From Stenotrophomonas maltophilia (GTDB taxonomy: Bacteria > Pseudomonadota > Gammaproteobacteria > Xanthomonadales > Xanthomonadaceae): a stretch of DNA of 64,000 bases. Each line of letters opens with the position of its first letter. Within the stretch, counting starts at the first letter, position 1. The stretch spans positions 186,001-250,000 of the forward strand of contig NZ_LYVJ01000005.1 of NCBI RefSeq assembly GCF_001676385.1, in the 5' to 3' direction. The translations under genes and the position numbers were made by a program. Shown here piece by piece: positions 40,459 to 50,711 of this stretch. A model generated the notes under the pieces. It was not told where the DNA came from and searched no databases. It worked only from the letters and a program-made list of their open reading frames with translations.

Positions 40459-42990
40459 TCAGGCCGCACGGCGCGGCGCGGCCTCCGCTTCAGCCTGCAG
40501 GCGGAAGCGCGATACGGCAATGGCCAGGTGTTCGGCCTGCTCTTCCAGCGCGCGCGCTGCCGCACTGGCTTCCTCCACCAGCGCGGCGTTCTGCTGGGTG
40601 GTTTCATCCATCTGCACCACGGTCTGGTTGACCTGCTCGATGCCGGCCGACTGTTCGCGCGACGCCGCCGAGATCTCGGCCATGATCTCGTTGACCCGGC
40701 CGACCTGGCCGACGATCTCCTGCATGGTCCGGCCCGCGCCGTGCACCAGCTGCGCGCCGGCGCCGACCTGCGCCACCGATGCATCGATCAGCGCCTTGAT
40801 CTCCCTGGCCGCTCCCGCCGAGCGCTGGGCCAGTGCACGCACTTCGCTGGCGACCACCGCAAAGCCGCGGCCCTGCTCGCCGGCGCGGGCAGCCTCCACG
40901 GCAGCGTTGAGCGCCAGGATATTGGTCTGGAAGGCGATGCCATCGATCACCGAGATGATCTCGGCGATGCGCTGCGAAGAGGCCTCGATCTGCTCCATGG
41001 TCTGCACCACCTGGCTGACCACCTGGCCACCTTCGCTGGCCACGCCCGCCGCAGAACCGGCCAGGGCATTGGCCTGCAGTGCGTGGTCGGCGTTCTGGCG
41101 CACGGTCGAGGTCAGCTCTTCCATCGAGGCAGCCGTTTCTTCCAGGTTGGCGGCCTGCTGCTCGGTACGGCGCGACAGGTCGCTGTTGCCGGCGGCAATC
41201 TCGCCAGCAGCCAGGCGGATGCTGGCGGCCGACTGCTGGATCTGGCCGACAATCCCGGTCAACTGCTGCACGGTGCTGTTGGCATCGTCGCGCATCACCG
41301 CGAACACGCCATGGAAATCGCCGTGCATGCGGGCAGTGAGATCGCCGGCGGCGATCGCGCGCAGCAGCGTCGACAGCGCCGCGAGGTTGTGGTCGCTGAC
41401 CTGCATCATGGTGTTGAGGGTTTCCACCATGCGGCGGAAATCATGATCGAAGCGCAGGACGTCACCGCGCACCGCGAAGTCACCGGCCGCTGCGGCGGCG
41501 GCCAGCTGCTGGATCTGATCGTTGATCGCCGCCAGATTGCGCTTGGTGGTGGCCATCGCCGCGGTGAACACCGCCTTCTCGCCCGGCAGCGCTTCCATGT
41601 CCACGCTGAGGTCACCCACCGCGTAGCGCTGCATTACGTCGACCAGGCGCTGGGTGACCGCATTGCTGGAAGCCACCAGCTGGTTGCTGTCGGCCACCAT
41701 GCGGCCGTACTCGCCCGGGAACGCCGCAGCGTCCATGCGATAGCTGAGTTCGCCGGCGTCGTGGCGGCGCGCCATCTCCGCCTGCGCAGCCATCACCGCC
41801 TGCAGCTGGCCACGCATGCCCTGCATCGCGTCCAGCAGGCGTCCGACTTCGTCATTGCTGCGGGCCGGCAGAGCGCTGTCCAGCTTGCCCGCGGCAACAT
41901 CGCCGGCTACGCGCACGGCTTCGGCCAATGGCCGGATCGCCAGGTGGCGCAGTACGACGTAGACGCCGGCGCTGAGGGCCAACGCCGCCACCACGCCCAC
42001 CAGCAGGGTCAGCCACAACAGGTGGCGTGCCTCGGCCACGATCACCGCATGCGGCATTACCACGCCCAGCGCGAAGCGCTGCGGGGCATTGCCCACGCGC
42101 AGCGGTACGTAGACGCGGACGTTCCCGGCCGCGTCCGGCGTGAAGGATTCAAAACGACGGTCGGCGGCGATGTCGGCCAGCATGCTGCGGGTCAGCGCAT
42201 CGCTGCGCGGCGTGCCGATCTCTGCAGCGTTGGCCGACGCCAGCACCACGCCCTTCGGCGACAGCAGCTCGACCCTTCCCGCGCCCATCGGCCGCAGCGT
42301 CGACAGGTGCTCCTGCAGCGCTGCCAGCGAAATGTCGACAGTGAACACACCCAGGAACCTGCCATTCTCGATGATCGGCGAGCTCAACGTGCTCATCATC
42401 ACCTTCTGCCCGGCGATGTCGTAGGCATAGGGCTCGCTGACCTTCGGCAGCTTGTCGCGGCTGGGCGCCATGTACCAGTCGGCCGAGCCGCCGGCGGCTT
42501 CGGTATAGTCCGTCATCGGCGACTGCTGTGGCTTGCCGTCCTGCCAGGCCCAGTAGCTCATGTAGCGCCCCGTGGCGTCATGGGCCTCGGCGTTGACGAA
42601 CTGGGCATCCCTGCCGTCAAAAGCATCGGCCTCCCACATGGTGCTCTTGCCCAGCCACTCCGGGTGGGCACGCAACTGCTCGCCGAGTACGGCAGCCAGG
42701 CTGGCACGGTCCGGTGCATCCCCGCGTGCACGTTGCGCAAGCACCGCTTCCACCATTGCATCGTTGCTGGCGAAGGCCGTACCCAGATCCGCCGCCACCT
42801 GGCGCGCTTCGGCATTGGCCTCGCTGCTCATGGTCTGGCGCGACGCGGCGATCAGGCTCGCACTGGCCTGGCGATAGATCAGGAAGGCGGTCAGGCCAAA
42901 GCACAGCAGCGCAATCGCGGCCGTGCCCAGCATCAGCTTGTGGGCGATGCTGCCCGGGCGGCGGGCAGCGGCAGAACGGGAAGAAGGCAT
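40459..42990 (-). CDS. Methyl-accepting chemotaxis protein with double-Cache sensor
   Basis: 843 residues. One helix (about 18-42), a large periplasmic dCache-type domain (about 45-320, with [18 protein letters not shown] and [20 protein letters not shown]), a second helix (about 325-350), HAMP-like segments up to about 570, and the signalling domain with the hairpin tip [37 protein letters not shown] (conserved throughout). It reports a small ligand, perhaps an amino acid, to CheA/CheW. No C-terminal CheR-binding pentapeptide. Monocistronic. Confidence 0.93.
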   Translation of the reverse strand: MPSSRSAAARRPGSIAHKLMLGTAAIALLCFGLTAFLIYRQASASLIAASRQTMSSEANAEARQVAADLGTAFASNDAMVEAVLAQRARGDAPDRASLAAVLGEQLRAHPEWLGKSTMWEADAFDGRDAQFVNAEAHDATGRYMSYWAWQDGKPQQSPMTDYTEAAGGSADWYMAPSRDKLPKVSEPYAYDIAGQKVMMSTLSSPIIENGRFLGVFTVDISLAALQEHLSTLRPMGAGRVELLSPKGVVLASANAAEIGTPRSDALTRSMLADIAADRRFESFTPDAAGNVRVYVPLRVGNAPQRFALGVVMPHAVIVAEARHLLWLTLLVGVVAALALSAGVYVVLRHLAIRPLAEAVRVAGDVAAGKLDSALPARSNDEVGRLLDAMQGMRGQLQAVMAAQAEMARRHDAGELSYRMDAAAFPGEYGRMVADSNQLVASSNAVTQRLVDVMQRYAVGDLSVDMEALPGEKAVFTAAMATTKRNLAAINDQIQQLAAAAAAGDFAVRGDVLRFDHDFRRMVETLNTMMQVSDHNLAALSTLLRAIAAGDLTARMHGDFHGVFAVMRDDANSTVQQLTGIVGQIQQSAASIRLAAGEIAAGNSDLSRRTEQQAANLEETAASMEELTSTVRQNADHALQANALAGSAAGVASEGGQVVSQVVQTMEQIEASSQRIAEIISVIDGIAFQTNILALNAAVEAARAGEQGRGFAVVASEVRALAQRSAGAAREIKALIDASVAQVGAGAQLVHGAGRTMQEIVGQVGRVNEIMAEISAASREQSAGIEQVNQTVVQMDETTQQNAALVEEASAAARALEEQAEHLAIAVSRFRLQAEAEAAPRRAA

Positions 42991-43210
42991 GGAGGGATCC
43001 GCAAGGCAGTTCAGGACGACCGGGCCGCGAAGGCACCGCGCTGGCGCGCGATCCTTCGCGCAGGCCGCCGGCCACCGGGCCGTGCCCAGCGCTGGAAGCT
43101 CACCGGGTTAACGGCTGCCTGCCAGCGAGGTTGAGGCGGCCTGCATGCACGTTCCTGAATCCACTCAGCCAGGGCCCGGTTTCCAGGTCCCCGCCGTCCT
43201 GGTCCACCAC

Positions 43211-44113
43211 CTATTCCGCGACGCGATCGGCGATCCACTGCGCCCGCGGCAACACCTCGATGCTGCCGGCCGCGTACTGCTGCAGCACGTCGTCCGGGCC
43301 GAAGCGTGGCTGCCAGCCCAGTACACTGCGCAAGCGCGCGCTGTCGTAGACACGGTCGATGCTCAGCGGCAACGGCCAGCCGCGGCGTTCGAACTCGGCC
43401 AGCAGCCGCGGCGCCCGGCGGGCCAGGACCTCGCGTGGCCGCGTGGCCAGCTCAAGGCAATCCTCGCGCTGGAACGGGGTCGGCGCACAGGCGATGTAGC
43501 GCGCGAACGACCCGCCCTCGTCCTGCAGCAACGCAGCGTGCGCGCTGGCCACGTCACGCGCATCGATGCCCCGATGCAGGCGGAACATCGCCATGCGCTC
43601 GGGCGGCTCCGGGAAGCAACGTCCCATGCGCAGCACGCGCACGCAGAAGCCCGGCGTCGCTGCGGCTTCGGCCAGGGCCTCGGCCTGGAGCTTGCTGCGG
43701 TGATAGATCGTGCGTGGCAGCGGTTCGGTCTCTTCATCGATCCAGCGGCAGCCGCCCGCCACCACAGCATGCCCGTACAGCGCGGTGGTGCTGGTCAGCA
43801 CGAAGCGGCGCGCACCGGCCTCGCGGGCGGCCCGCAACAGCGAGGCAGTCGCATCCACGTTGATCTGCTGGAACACCGCATCCGGCACCAGGCCGACGTG
43901 TGGCGCATGCAGGGCAGCGGCATGGATCACGGCATCGACGCCCTGCATCGCACGGGTGACGGCCTGGTGATCGGTGATGTCGGCGATGATGCGCGTCGTT
44001 GCAAACGGGCTGCGGTCCAACCCCACTACTTCATGCGCAGCGGCCAGCGCACCGAAGATCGCGCGCCCGATCCGCCCGGAACTGCCGGTCAACAGAATCC
44101 TCATTGAGTCCAT
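43211..44113 (-). CDS. NAD(P)-dependent epimerase/dehydratase-like oxidoreductase
   Basis: 300 residues, extended short-chain dehydrogenase fold: nucleotide-binding TGSSGRIGRAI near the N-terminus, LTSTTALYGHA strand and the YHRSKLQAEAL pair (Tyr and Lys of the active site). It changes a sugar nucleotide or similar compound; the substrate is unknown. Starts at 44113 or, three codons later, 44104 (MRILLTGSSG). Stands alone. Confidence 0.85.
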   Translation of the reverse strand: MDSMRILLTGSSGRIGRAIFGALAAAHEVVGLDRSPFATTRIIADITDHQAVTRAMQGVDAVIHAAALHAPHVGLVPDAVFQQINVDATASLLRAAREAGARRFVLTSTTALYGHAVVAGGCRWIDEETEPLPRTIYHRSKLQAEALAEAAATPGFCVRVLRMGRCFPEPPERMAMFRLHRGIDARDVASAHAALLQDEGGSFARYIACAPTPFQREDCLELATRPREVLARRAPRLLAEFERRGWPLPLSIDRVYDSARLRSVLGWQPRFGPDDVLQQYAAGSIEVLPRAQWIADRVAE

Positions 44114-44202
44114 TCACTCGAAGCGCCCGGGAACTACCGGGATGGGTCGATTCTAGGCACGGCGCAGGCCGCCTGCGATAGGAGCGGGTTGCAATCGTGG
44201 GT

Positions 44203-45114
44203 TCACCTTGCCCGCGTCGGCGTGGCCAGCAGTTGCCGTGCGATGAACAATGGGTCGTCGCCGCCTGCGACATCAGGCGTGACACCAACGCGTTCCCAGT
44301 TGCCGCCTGTGCGCAGGTTGATGGGCTGCCGGTCCGGGATGCTGATCTGATAGCCATCCGGCAGCAGTACAGGATCATCGAACATGTGGGCCGCGCCGCC
44401 ACTGCGGCTGCCAACGATGCGGGCGCGTCCCACAGATTGCAGCGAATACGCGACAGCCTCGGCCGCAGAACCGGTGCGGCGGTCGATCAGCACCACCAGC
44501 GGTTTCAGGTACAGCGGCAGGCTGGCGGGTGGCAACGGCACCGGCGTGCGCCGGCCACGCCGCTCCAGGGCCTGCACCTGGGTGATATGGGTGGCCAGCA
44601 GGGTGCGCACCAGCAGATCCGCGCTGCCGTCATCGCCTCCCCCGTTCTGGCGCAGGTCGAGCACCAGGCCCTCGGTATCGGCCAGCAGAGTGAAGGCGGC
44701 CGCCAGCCGGGGCCGCGCCAGGTCGAGCGGATAGAAGGTGCTCAGGCGCAGGTAGCCGATGTTGCCTTCCAGTACCCGGACCTCGCGCACGCCGGCACCG
44801 TTGCGGTGCGCATCGGCGCGCCACGCCATCAGCCAATCGTCCTGACCGGCACCGGCCTCCACCCGTTCAACGTGGAAGTGGCCATCGAACACGTCCAGAT
44901 CCTGGTTCAGGCGCGCACTGAAGGCAGCGGGGTCTGCACAGGCGTCGGCGTAACGCTGCCCTTCGGCCCAGGCGCGCAGCGCCGCAGCGATGCGGGTGCC
45001 TTCGGCCTCGTCCAGGTACTGCGACTGTACCGCTGTGGCCGCCGCCTGCAGCACCGCCTCCTGCGCCGGGCAGGAAGCGGCCAGCAGCGCACCCAGCATC
45101 CACGAAACAGCCAT
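44203..45114 (-). CDS. S41-family serine peptidase, exported
   Basis: 303 residues. A signal-like N-terminus (MAVSWMLGALLAASCPAQ) and an S41 (IRBP/tail-specific protease) domain: GLVLDLRQNGGGDDGSADLL and the nucleophile region RTGSAAEAVAYSLQ with the S-x-x-E order. There is no PDZ domain. Divergent from the MarR-type regulator with a shared palindrome between them, so it is a likely target of that regulator. Confidence 0.83.
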   Translation of the reverse strand: MAVSWMLGALLAASCPAQEAVLQAAATAVQSQYLDEAEGTRIAAALRAWAEGQRYADACADPAAFSARLNQDLDVFDGHFHVERVEAGAGQDDWLMAWRADAHRNGAGVREVRVLEGNIGYLRLSTFYPLDLARPRLAAAFTLLADTEGLVLDLRQNGGGDDGSADLLVRTLLATHITQVQALERRGRRTPVPLPPASLPLYLKPLVVLIDRRTGSAAEAVAYSLQSVGRARIVGSRSGGAAHMFDDPVLLPDGYQISIPDRQPINLRTGGNWERVGVTPDVAGGDDPLFIARQLLATPTRAR

Positions 45115-45140
45115 GACCGCACTCCCCTGCCTTGTCGATG

Positions 45141-45154
45141 TATAAGCCCTTATA
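45141..45154. promoter_or_regulatory. Palindromic operator between the S41 peptidase and MarR genes
   Basis: TATAAG-CC-CTTATA (perfect arms), in the 53-bp gap between the divergent starts at 45114 and 45168. MarR proteins bind such A+T-rich palindromes and usually control themselves and a divergent neighbour. Confidence 0.6.
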
Positions 45155-45167
45155 TATCATTGCGGCC

Positions 45168-45668
45168 ATGGATCTCCAGCACGCCACCCTGGGTACCCTG
45201 CTGCGTGCCCTGCTCGACCAGCTCGACCCGGCGGTCGAGCAGGCCTATCGCGATCTCCAGCTGGACTACCGGCCGCGCTACACGCCGGTGCTGCGCACGC
45301 TGGTTGCGCAGGGACCGTGCCGGATCAAGGACCTGGCGCAGGCCTGCGGGCTGAGCCACTCCGCGCTCAGCCAGACGGTTTCGGCGATGGTGCGCGCAGG
45401 CTGGCTGCTCACCGCCATCGGTGAGGACAACCGCGAACGCATCCTGCAGCTGAGCCCGCAGGCGCTGCAGGCAATGCCGGCACTGCAGGCGCAGTGGCAG
45501 GCCACGGCACGCGCCGCGCACAGCCTCGAGGCCGACCTCGGCCAGCCGCTGGAACAGGTGCTTCGCGCGGCCTTGCAGGCCCTTGAGCAGCGGCCATTCG
45601 CGCAGCGACTGCAGGAGGCACGCGAACGCCAGGTGAAGAGCACTGCGGGGATGGCGACCCCGGCTTAG
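45168..45668 (+). CDS. MarR-family transcriptional regulator
   Basis: 166 residues with a winged helix-turn-helix: YTPVLRTLVAQGPCRIKDLA, recognition segment GLSHSALSQTVSAMVRAGWL and the wing AIGEDNRERILQL. Start at 45168 (MDLQHATLG); an in-frame Met at 45132 lies inside the operator and promoter region. Likely represses itself and the divergent peptidase through TATAAG-CC-CTTATA. Confidence 0.85.
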   Translation: MDLQHATLGTLLRALLDQLDPAVEQAYRDLQLDYRPRYTPVLRTLVAQGPCRIKDLAQACGLSHSALSQTVSAMVRAGWLLTAIGEDNRERILQLSPQALQAMPALQAQWQATARAAHSLEADLGQPLEQVLRAALQALEQRPFAQRLQEARERQVKSTAGMATPA

Positions 45669-45734
45669 CGCGTCGTCACCAAGCATTGGGCACCGTCGCT
45701 TGAAGCAGCGGCGCCTTCGCAACGGGAGATCCCC

Positions 45735-46043
<309 letters not shown>

Positions 46044-46084
46044 CCGCCACGCCCTCGACGCGGGGCCAGCTGCTGTGCGAGGGC

Positions 46085-46435
46085 TCAGGCATGAACCAGG
46101 ATGTTCAGCAGCCTTCCAAACGGATCGCGGACAAAGAAGCGCCGCACGCCCCATGGCTCATCCGCTGGGCCGTACTCCAGCGCGATGCCGGCGGCCTGCA
46201 TGCGGTCGAGTACCACCTGCAGGTCGTCCACTTCGATCGAAAGGTCCGGAACGGGGGTGCCGCCGCCCCCTTCGCTGGCGAAGCTGACCTGCGCGAGCGC
46301 GCCGCCCTGCCCGCCATGGGTAATGATCCAGCCGTGGTCCATGATCACCGGCATGCCGAGCAGGTCCCCATAGAAGGCCGCAGCCCGGGTCGGATCCTGC
46401 GTGGCGATGTTGGCAACGATGCGCTTGACGGCCAT
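46085..46435 (-). CDS. VOC-family (glyoxalase-like) protein
   Basis: 116 residues, two beta-alpha-beta-beta-beta halves: IVANIATQDPTRAAAFYGDLLG at the start and RRFFVRDPFGRLLNILVH at the end, with Glu and His residues where metal ligands normally lie. These proteins act on small molecules (glyoxalase, antibiotic binding and others); the substrate cannot be told. Confidence 0.85.
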   Translation of the reverse strand: MAVKRIVANIATQDPTRAAAFYGDLLGMPVIMDHGWIITHGGQGGALAQVSFASEGGGGTPVPDLSIEVDDLQVVLDRMQAAGIALEYGPADEPWGVRRFFVRDPFGRLLNILVHA

Positions 46436-46642
46436 GGCGATGCTCGAGTCGGGAAGTGAACCGGAAGACTACCCGATCATTCGCTGCGGCTTCCGGATGG
46501 ACCCGGAGCTCATGATGTCGCCCCTTGGAGGGCCTGCGTGGGCGGTGGCAGCCTCGATCGCGCTGCCGGCGTGTTCCCTATGGACAGCCGCGCGTCGTCT
46601 GCGGATCGGTCGCGCCATCCCGCGTGCTGCACGCGTCGGGCA

Positions 46643-46753
46643 TCACCAGGGCGCGAACAGGATGACCAGCACGATCACCAGCACAACGGCCAGCAGACCG
46701 ATGAGCACGTTTCGCTGGCGCCCGCTGGGCCTGGGTTTTCCGGGGGTATTCAT
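46643..46753 (-). CDS. Very small membrane protein (36 residues)
   Basis: MNTPGKPRPSGRQRNVLIGL followed by a single hydrophobic helix LLAVVLVIVLVILFAP and Trp. The ATG at 46753 has AGGA seven bases before it. A positively charged N-terminus before one helix predicts an N-in membrane peptide. It is too short for routine gene calls. Confidence 0.6.
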   Translation of the reverse strand: MNTPGKPRPSGRQRNVLIGLLAVVLVIVLVILFAPW

Positions 46754-46921
46754 GCGTTCCTGCCTGTATCTGCGGATGATCCCGGGAGCCTGATGGATCC
46801 GCGTCAGCGCCCGCGTGCAGAACGCGTGCAGGCAACGTGCATATCACCACGGTCGATGTCGATGTCCAGCACCTTCACTCGTCAGACCATGAAGACCTTT
46901 CTGACCGGCCGGAGTGTTCCC

Positions 46922-47563
46922 ATGCCCCCCATCCTCACTGCCTTCGCCACCTCCCCCGACCGCGGCCAGGGCCTGGCCCGTGACATGCGCGTACGCTGGG
47001 CACTGGAAGAGCTGGCTGTGCCCTACGACGTGCAGCTGCTCTCCTTCGCTGAACTGAAGCAACCCGCGCACCTTGCGCGAAATCCGTTCGGGCAGATTCC
47101 CACCTTGCAGGACGGCGACCGGGTACTGTTCGAATCCGGTGCCATCGTCCTGCACCTGGCCGAACGGCATCCCGGCCTGCTGCCCAACGATCCGGAAGCA
47201 CGCCTGCGCGCGATCATGTGGATCTTCGCCGCGCTGAATACGGTGGAACCGCCCATCGTCGAACGCTCGATGGCCTGGGTGCTGGAACGTGAGCAACCTT
47301 GGTACGCGCAGCGGCAGGCCATGCTGGACGGGCGCGTGCGCCTGCGCCTGTCCCAACTTTCCACCCAATTGGATACGTCGCAGTGGCTGGACGGCGACTT
47401 CAGCGCCGCCGACCTGATGATGGTTTCGGTGCTGCTGCGCCTGAAGAGCAGCGGCCTGATCGACGAGTACCCCTCCGTGGCCACCTATGTTGCGCGGGCA
47501 ACGCAACGGCCCGCCTACCAGCGTGCGTTCGCCGCCCAGCGGGCAGTATTCGAGAACGCATAG
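46922..47563 (+). CDS. Glutathione S-transferase family protein
   Basis: 213 residues. The thioredoxin-like N-terminal domain has RVRWALEELAVPYDVQLLSF, NPFGQIPTLQDGD and the Glu-Ser glutathione contact FESGAIVLHLAE; an all-helical C-terminal domain follows. GGAG lies eight bases before the ATG at 46922; an upstream Met at 46889 would add 11 residues not in the family. Confidence 0.9.
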   Translation: MPPILTAFATSPDRGQGLARDMRVRWALEELAVPYDVQLLSFAELKQPAHLARNPFGQIPTLQDGDRVLFESGAIVLHLAERHPGLLPNDPEARLRAIMWIFAALNTVEPPIVERSMAWVLEREQPWYAQRQAMLDGRVRLRLSQLSTQLDTSQWLDGDFSAADLMMVSVLLRLKSSGLIDEYPSVATYVARATQRPAYQRAFAAQRAVFENA

Positions 47564-47686
47564 CGTGCCATCTCCGTTGCGTATCCGTGAACGACGACGC
47601 GAGAATGGCGGCAGAGCCCAGACCCGGTGAAACGCGCATGACGCGTTTCCCTTGCCCGTTCCGGCGACACGCTGCCCGCCACGCCC

Positions 47687-48109
47687 TCAGTCCTTCTTGA
47701 AGACAGTGCGCTTGCCGATCGGGCTGCCCTTGCGCGCAGTCGGCCGGGCCAGGCCTGGAATCAGGAAGTCCGTCACCTTGTGCCCCTTCTGCACCTTCGC
47801 GGCCAACCAGCGCGGCATGCGCCCGCGGCCGGACCACGTCAGGCGCTTGTATTCGGGGTCCCGATACTTGGCTGCCACCTTCGCGGCGCTGCGGCGGCGC
47901 GCGGGTTTGCGCTGCGGTGCCGCCTCTGCAGCGGCATCCGGGCCGAACAGTTCCTCCAGGGTATAGCCGGCTTCCGCCGCGGCGACCTTCAGCATGCGGC
48001 GGACGGCACTGGCCGGGCGGCGGCGGGAAACCAGCTGTTTCCGCTGTTCTGCGGCAGCCACCAGCGCACCCAGTTCTCGCAGGCTGAGCGATTCGATGTC
48101 GATGTTCAT
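47687..48109 (-). CDS. H-NS-family nucleoid-associated protein
   Basis: 140 residues. An N-terminal coiled coil for oligomers (ESLSLRELGALVAAAEQRKQ), a basic linker, and the C-terminal DNA-binding domain with AKYRDPEYKRLTWSGRGRMP RW, the H-NS/BpH3 hallmark (W-S/T-G-R-G-R). It silences A+T-rich foreign DNA. Start at 48109 (MNIDIESLSL); an in-frame upstream start adds 30 unrelated residues. Confidence 0.88.
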   Translation of the reverse strand: MNIDIESLSLRELGALVAAAEQRKQLVSRRRPASAVRRMLKVAAAEAGYTLEELFGPDAAAEAAPQRKPARRRSAAKVAAKYRDPEYKRLTWSGRGRMPRWLAAKVQKGHKVTDFLIPGLARPTARKGSPIGKRTVFKKD

Positions 48110-48226
48110 GCGGGAAAGGTCTATCGGGGCGTGGCCCCTGTCAAGGCAACCGGCCGCTGCACGTATACGCGGGCTTAACCGGTGGTGGGCTTCGATCACC
48201 GTCGCCCCTCTTCGAGGTCACCCGTC

Positions 48227-48619
48227 ATGGCCCACCCAGCGCCTCCGCTCGCCCTGCTGCTGGCACGCATCCTGCTGATGGCACTGTTCCTGGTCTCGGG
48301 CCTGGGCAAGCTGGGCGATCTTGGCGGCACCCGGAACTACATGGAAGCAATGGGCGTGCCCGGCATGCTGCTGTGGCCCACCGTCCTGTTCGAGATCGGC
48401 AGCGGCCTGTGCATCCTGCTCGGCGTCCAGACCCGCCTGGTATCGATCGTGCTGGCGGGTTTCAGCCTGGTCACCGCCTTCATTTTCCATCACGACTTTG
48501 GCGACTCGACCCAGCAGATCATGTTCCTGAAGAACCTCGGCCTGGCCGGCGGCTTCATCCTGCTGGCCTGCACGGGTGCGGGACGCTACAGCGTCGACGG
48601 GCGCCTGCGGCACGCATAG
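48227..48619 (+). CDS. DoxX-family membrane protein
   Basis: 130 residues with four transmembrane helices. The DoxX signatures LLLARILLMALFLVSGLGKL, GVPGMLLWPTVLFEIGSGLC and MFLKNLGLAGGFILLA are all present. The family is linked to quinone or thiol redox in the inner membrane. The gene is divergent from the H-NS-like gene. Confidence 0.87.
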   Translation: MAHPAPPLALLLARILLMALFLVSGLGKLGDLGGTRNYMEAMGVPGMLLWPTVLFEIGSGLCILLGVQTRLVSIVLAGFSLVTAFIFHHDFGDSTQQIMFLKNLGLAGGFILLACTGAGRYSVDGRLRHA

Positions 48620-48629
48620 CACGGGCCGC

Positions 48630-50324
48630 CTACAGGCGATGCAGGCGCAGGTTCCTCCACGTCGGGGCCGACCCACGGAGATCGACCGCTTCCCCGTCAC
48701 TGGTGAACAACAGTCCCGGCTCGAGTTCGGCGACCAGGCGGATGCCATCGATGTACAGCCAGCCGGAACGCTGCTGCAGTTCAACCACCTGCGAAGGCGC
48801 ACCCCATTGGTCGATGCGGTAGCGGCCCAACCAGCGCGCCCAGTGCGGCGCCTGCGGCCCAGCGGGCAAGCCTGGTCCATCATTCTGGTCAAGGCTCTCT
48901 TCGCCCAGCGCGCACTCCAGGTGTGCCGGTAGTTCCGCCGTCGCCGCATGGTAGCGGTAGCGGATGGCCTCTCCGTCCGAGTCAACGATGAACATCTCGT
49001 CACCGTCCACGGCGGTGAACAGGCGTGCCGCAACGGCCGGGTCCCGCCGCAGGCGCAGCGTTCCCCCCTCGCCCCCCCGCATCTCCGCCCGCACGTTGCG
49101 GCCGATCCACCCGCCCTCCAGTTGCCGCGCCCGTGCGCGATCGAGCGCGATCGGTGCCAGCGCCGAGGCAGGACAGCGAGGCTGGCGCCGTCCGAACCGC
49201 GCTGAAAGGAGTGCATCGAGCAGCTGCTCGCCATAGCCATAGCCGGCCGCGGTCGCGCGGTTGAACATGGCCGCAAATCCCACGTCCGCCTCGATGCAAT
49301 AGGTGAAGACGCATCCGAATCCGAAACCGCCGCCACGGTGATGCAGCAACCGTACCGGGGTGCCGCCATAGCAGCGCTCGCTGCGCATCACGCCAAGCCC
49401 ATAGTCGCCACCCAGCCCGAAGCCGTGCATCTCATCCCACAGGGGACGCGCGAGCAATCGTTGGCCACCACCTTCTCCCCGGCCCAGCATGAAGGCCAGA
49501 TACCGCGACATATCACGGGCGCTGGTCCACACGCCTCCCGACACCACCAGCGGCGTTTCCGCGGGCACCTCCCGAAAGCCTTCCTGGGTGCCCAGGGCAC
49601 GGCTTGCGTTCGCCAGGTAGTCCGAGGGATCGGCAGTGCTGTCATGCATGCCCAGCGGCACGAACAGCCGCCGTCGCAGCCATTCGGCGTAGCGCATCCC
49701 CGTTGCCTGCTCGAGGACATGGCCGGCCAGATCGAAACCCAGATTGGAGTAACGATATCGCGTCCCCACCGGAAAGCGCAGCCAGGTGTCACTGATGCTC
49801 TGCACGTGCGCGGCGAATCCTGGCGACGCCGGCTCGTAGTTGTTGCCCACCGGCGCTTCATGGGTGAAGCCGGCCCGATTGGCAAGCAGCAGGCGCAACG
49901 TGATGCGCTCCTGCGGCGAAGGCTCGAAGCGGCTGCGCACGGTGAATTCCGGGAGATAGCGCGTGACGGGCACGTCCAGGTCCAGCAGCCCATCCTGCAC
50001 GGCCAGCAGCACGGCGACCGCCGCGAGATTCTTGGAGGTGGACTGGATGCTGAACATCGTGGCCGCGTCCACCGCCGCGCTGCCCGCGCCTGCGACGTGC
50101 CCGAAGCCTTCGACCCATCGCGGCTCGCCCTCCTGGACCAGGCAGACGGCGGCAGCCCCGATGTGGCTGCCTGCCATGGACGATCGGATGGCCTTGCGCT
50201 CGGCGTCGATCAGGTCCCCGGGCTGCGGTGCAGCGCTGGCAGCGGAGCTGGTCGGCAGCCGCGCTGCGGCCGGAACGGCGACGGCCTGCGCCAGGAACGT
50301 GCGACGACTGAGCGTATAGGGCAT
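48630..50324 (-). CDS. Serine hydrolase, class C beta-lactamase-like, Tat-exported
   Basis: 564 residues. The N-terminus SRRTFLAQAVAV is a twin-arginine signal. The beta-lactamase/esterase fold has the S-x-x-K motif in IQSTSKNLAAV and Y-x-N in RYRYSNLGFDL; the third motif region is HHRGGGFGFG. Most such proteins are esterases or D-amino-acid peptidases; resistance to beta-lactams cannot be assumed. The C-terminal 200 residues form an extra beta-rich domain common in these hydrolases. Confidence 0.87.
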   Translation of the reverse strand: MPYTLSRRTFLAQAVAVPAAARLPTSSAASAAPQPGDLIDAERKAIRSSMAGSHIGAAAVCLVQEGEPRWVEGFGHVAGAGSAAVDAATMFSIQSTSKNLAAVAVLLAVQDGLLDLDVPVTRYLPEFTVRSRFEPSPQERITLRLLLANRAGFTHEAPVGNNYEPASPGFAAHVQSISDTWLRFPVGTRYRYSNLGFDLAGHVLEQATGMRYAEWLRRRLFVPLGMHDSTADPSDYLANASRALGTQEGFREVPAETPLVVSGGVWTSARDMSRYLAFMLGRGEGGGQRLLARPLWDEMHGFGLGGDYGLGVMRSERCYGGTPVRLLHHRGGGFGFGCVFTYCIEADVGFAAMFNRATAAGYGYGEQLLDALLSARFGRRQPRCPASALAPIALDRARARQLEGGWIGRNVRAEMRGGEGGTLRLRRDPAVAARLFTAVDGDEMFIVDSDGEAIRYRYHAATAELPAHLECALGEESLDQNDGPGLPAGPQAPHWARWLGRYRIDQWGAPSQVVELQQRSGWLYIDGIRLVAELEPGLLFTSDGEAVDLRGSAPTWRNLRLHRL

Positions 50325-50561
50325 CAGAGCACTCCACTACGGATTGCGGCCATCTTCTTCCCATTGCCCTCCATGCGACATAGGTCATACGGCACGGCCC
50401 GAGCCTCCGGCGGCCGCGACCCGGCCGCGATCGGTGGGTGCCGGGGACGCTTCCCTGAACTGTTGACGCGGGCTTCCCATCGTCTTGATGGCCACGCCCA
50501 CCCTCGGCACCTACCGTGGATGTGCCCGCTTCCAGGGCAGCCCCCATGCAGGAGCCATCGC

Positions 50562-50711
50562 ATGCCATCCGATCAGAAAGACCTTTCCCGTCCCGATGCC
50601 AGCACGCCGATCTCCGCGTTCACGGCCGTCGCCCTCCCCGGCAAACAGGAAGCCGGCGCGGTTTTCATGCGCCACCATCCGCGCGTGCCGCAGATGGAGA
50701 TCCACCCATGA
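50562..50711 (+). CDS. Small hypothetical protein (49 residues), overlaps next gene
   Basis: MPSDQKDLSRPDASTPISAF onwards, hydrophilic, no membrane segment. AGGAG lies eight bases before the ATG. Its stop overlaps the next start in ATGA (50708-50711), the classic sign of coupled translation. It could be a leader peptide for the iron-permease-like gene, or a small protein in its own right. Confidence 0.5.
   Translation: MPSDQKDLSRPDASTPISAFTAVALPGKQEAGAVFMRHHPRVPQMEIHP

Noticed and set aside
40348..43134. 928-codon open frame opposite the chemoreceptor gene
   Set aside because: Antisense to a clear MCP with all domains; composition typical of GC-driven shadows.
47629..47649. Terminator after the glutathione transferase gene (GAAACGCG-CATGA-CGCGTTTC)
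   Set aside because: A good stem but no T-run; could be structural only, so not listed as a feature.
48630..50324. Chromosomal beta-lactamase resistance gene
   Set aside because: It has S-x-x-K and Y-x-N but belongs to the broad esterase/peptidase group; it is not the L1 or L2 enzyme of S. maltophilia.
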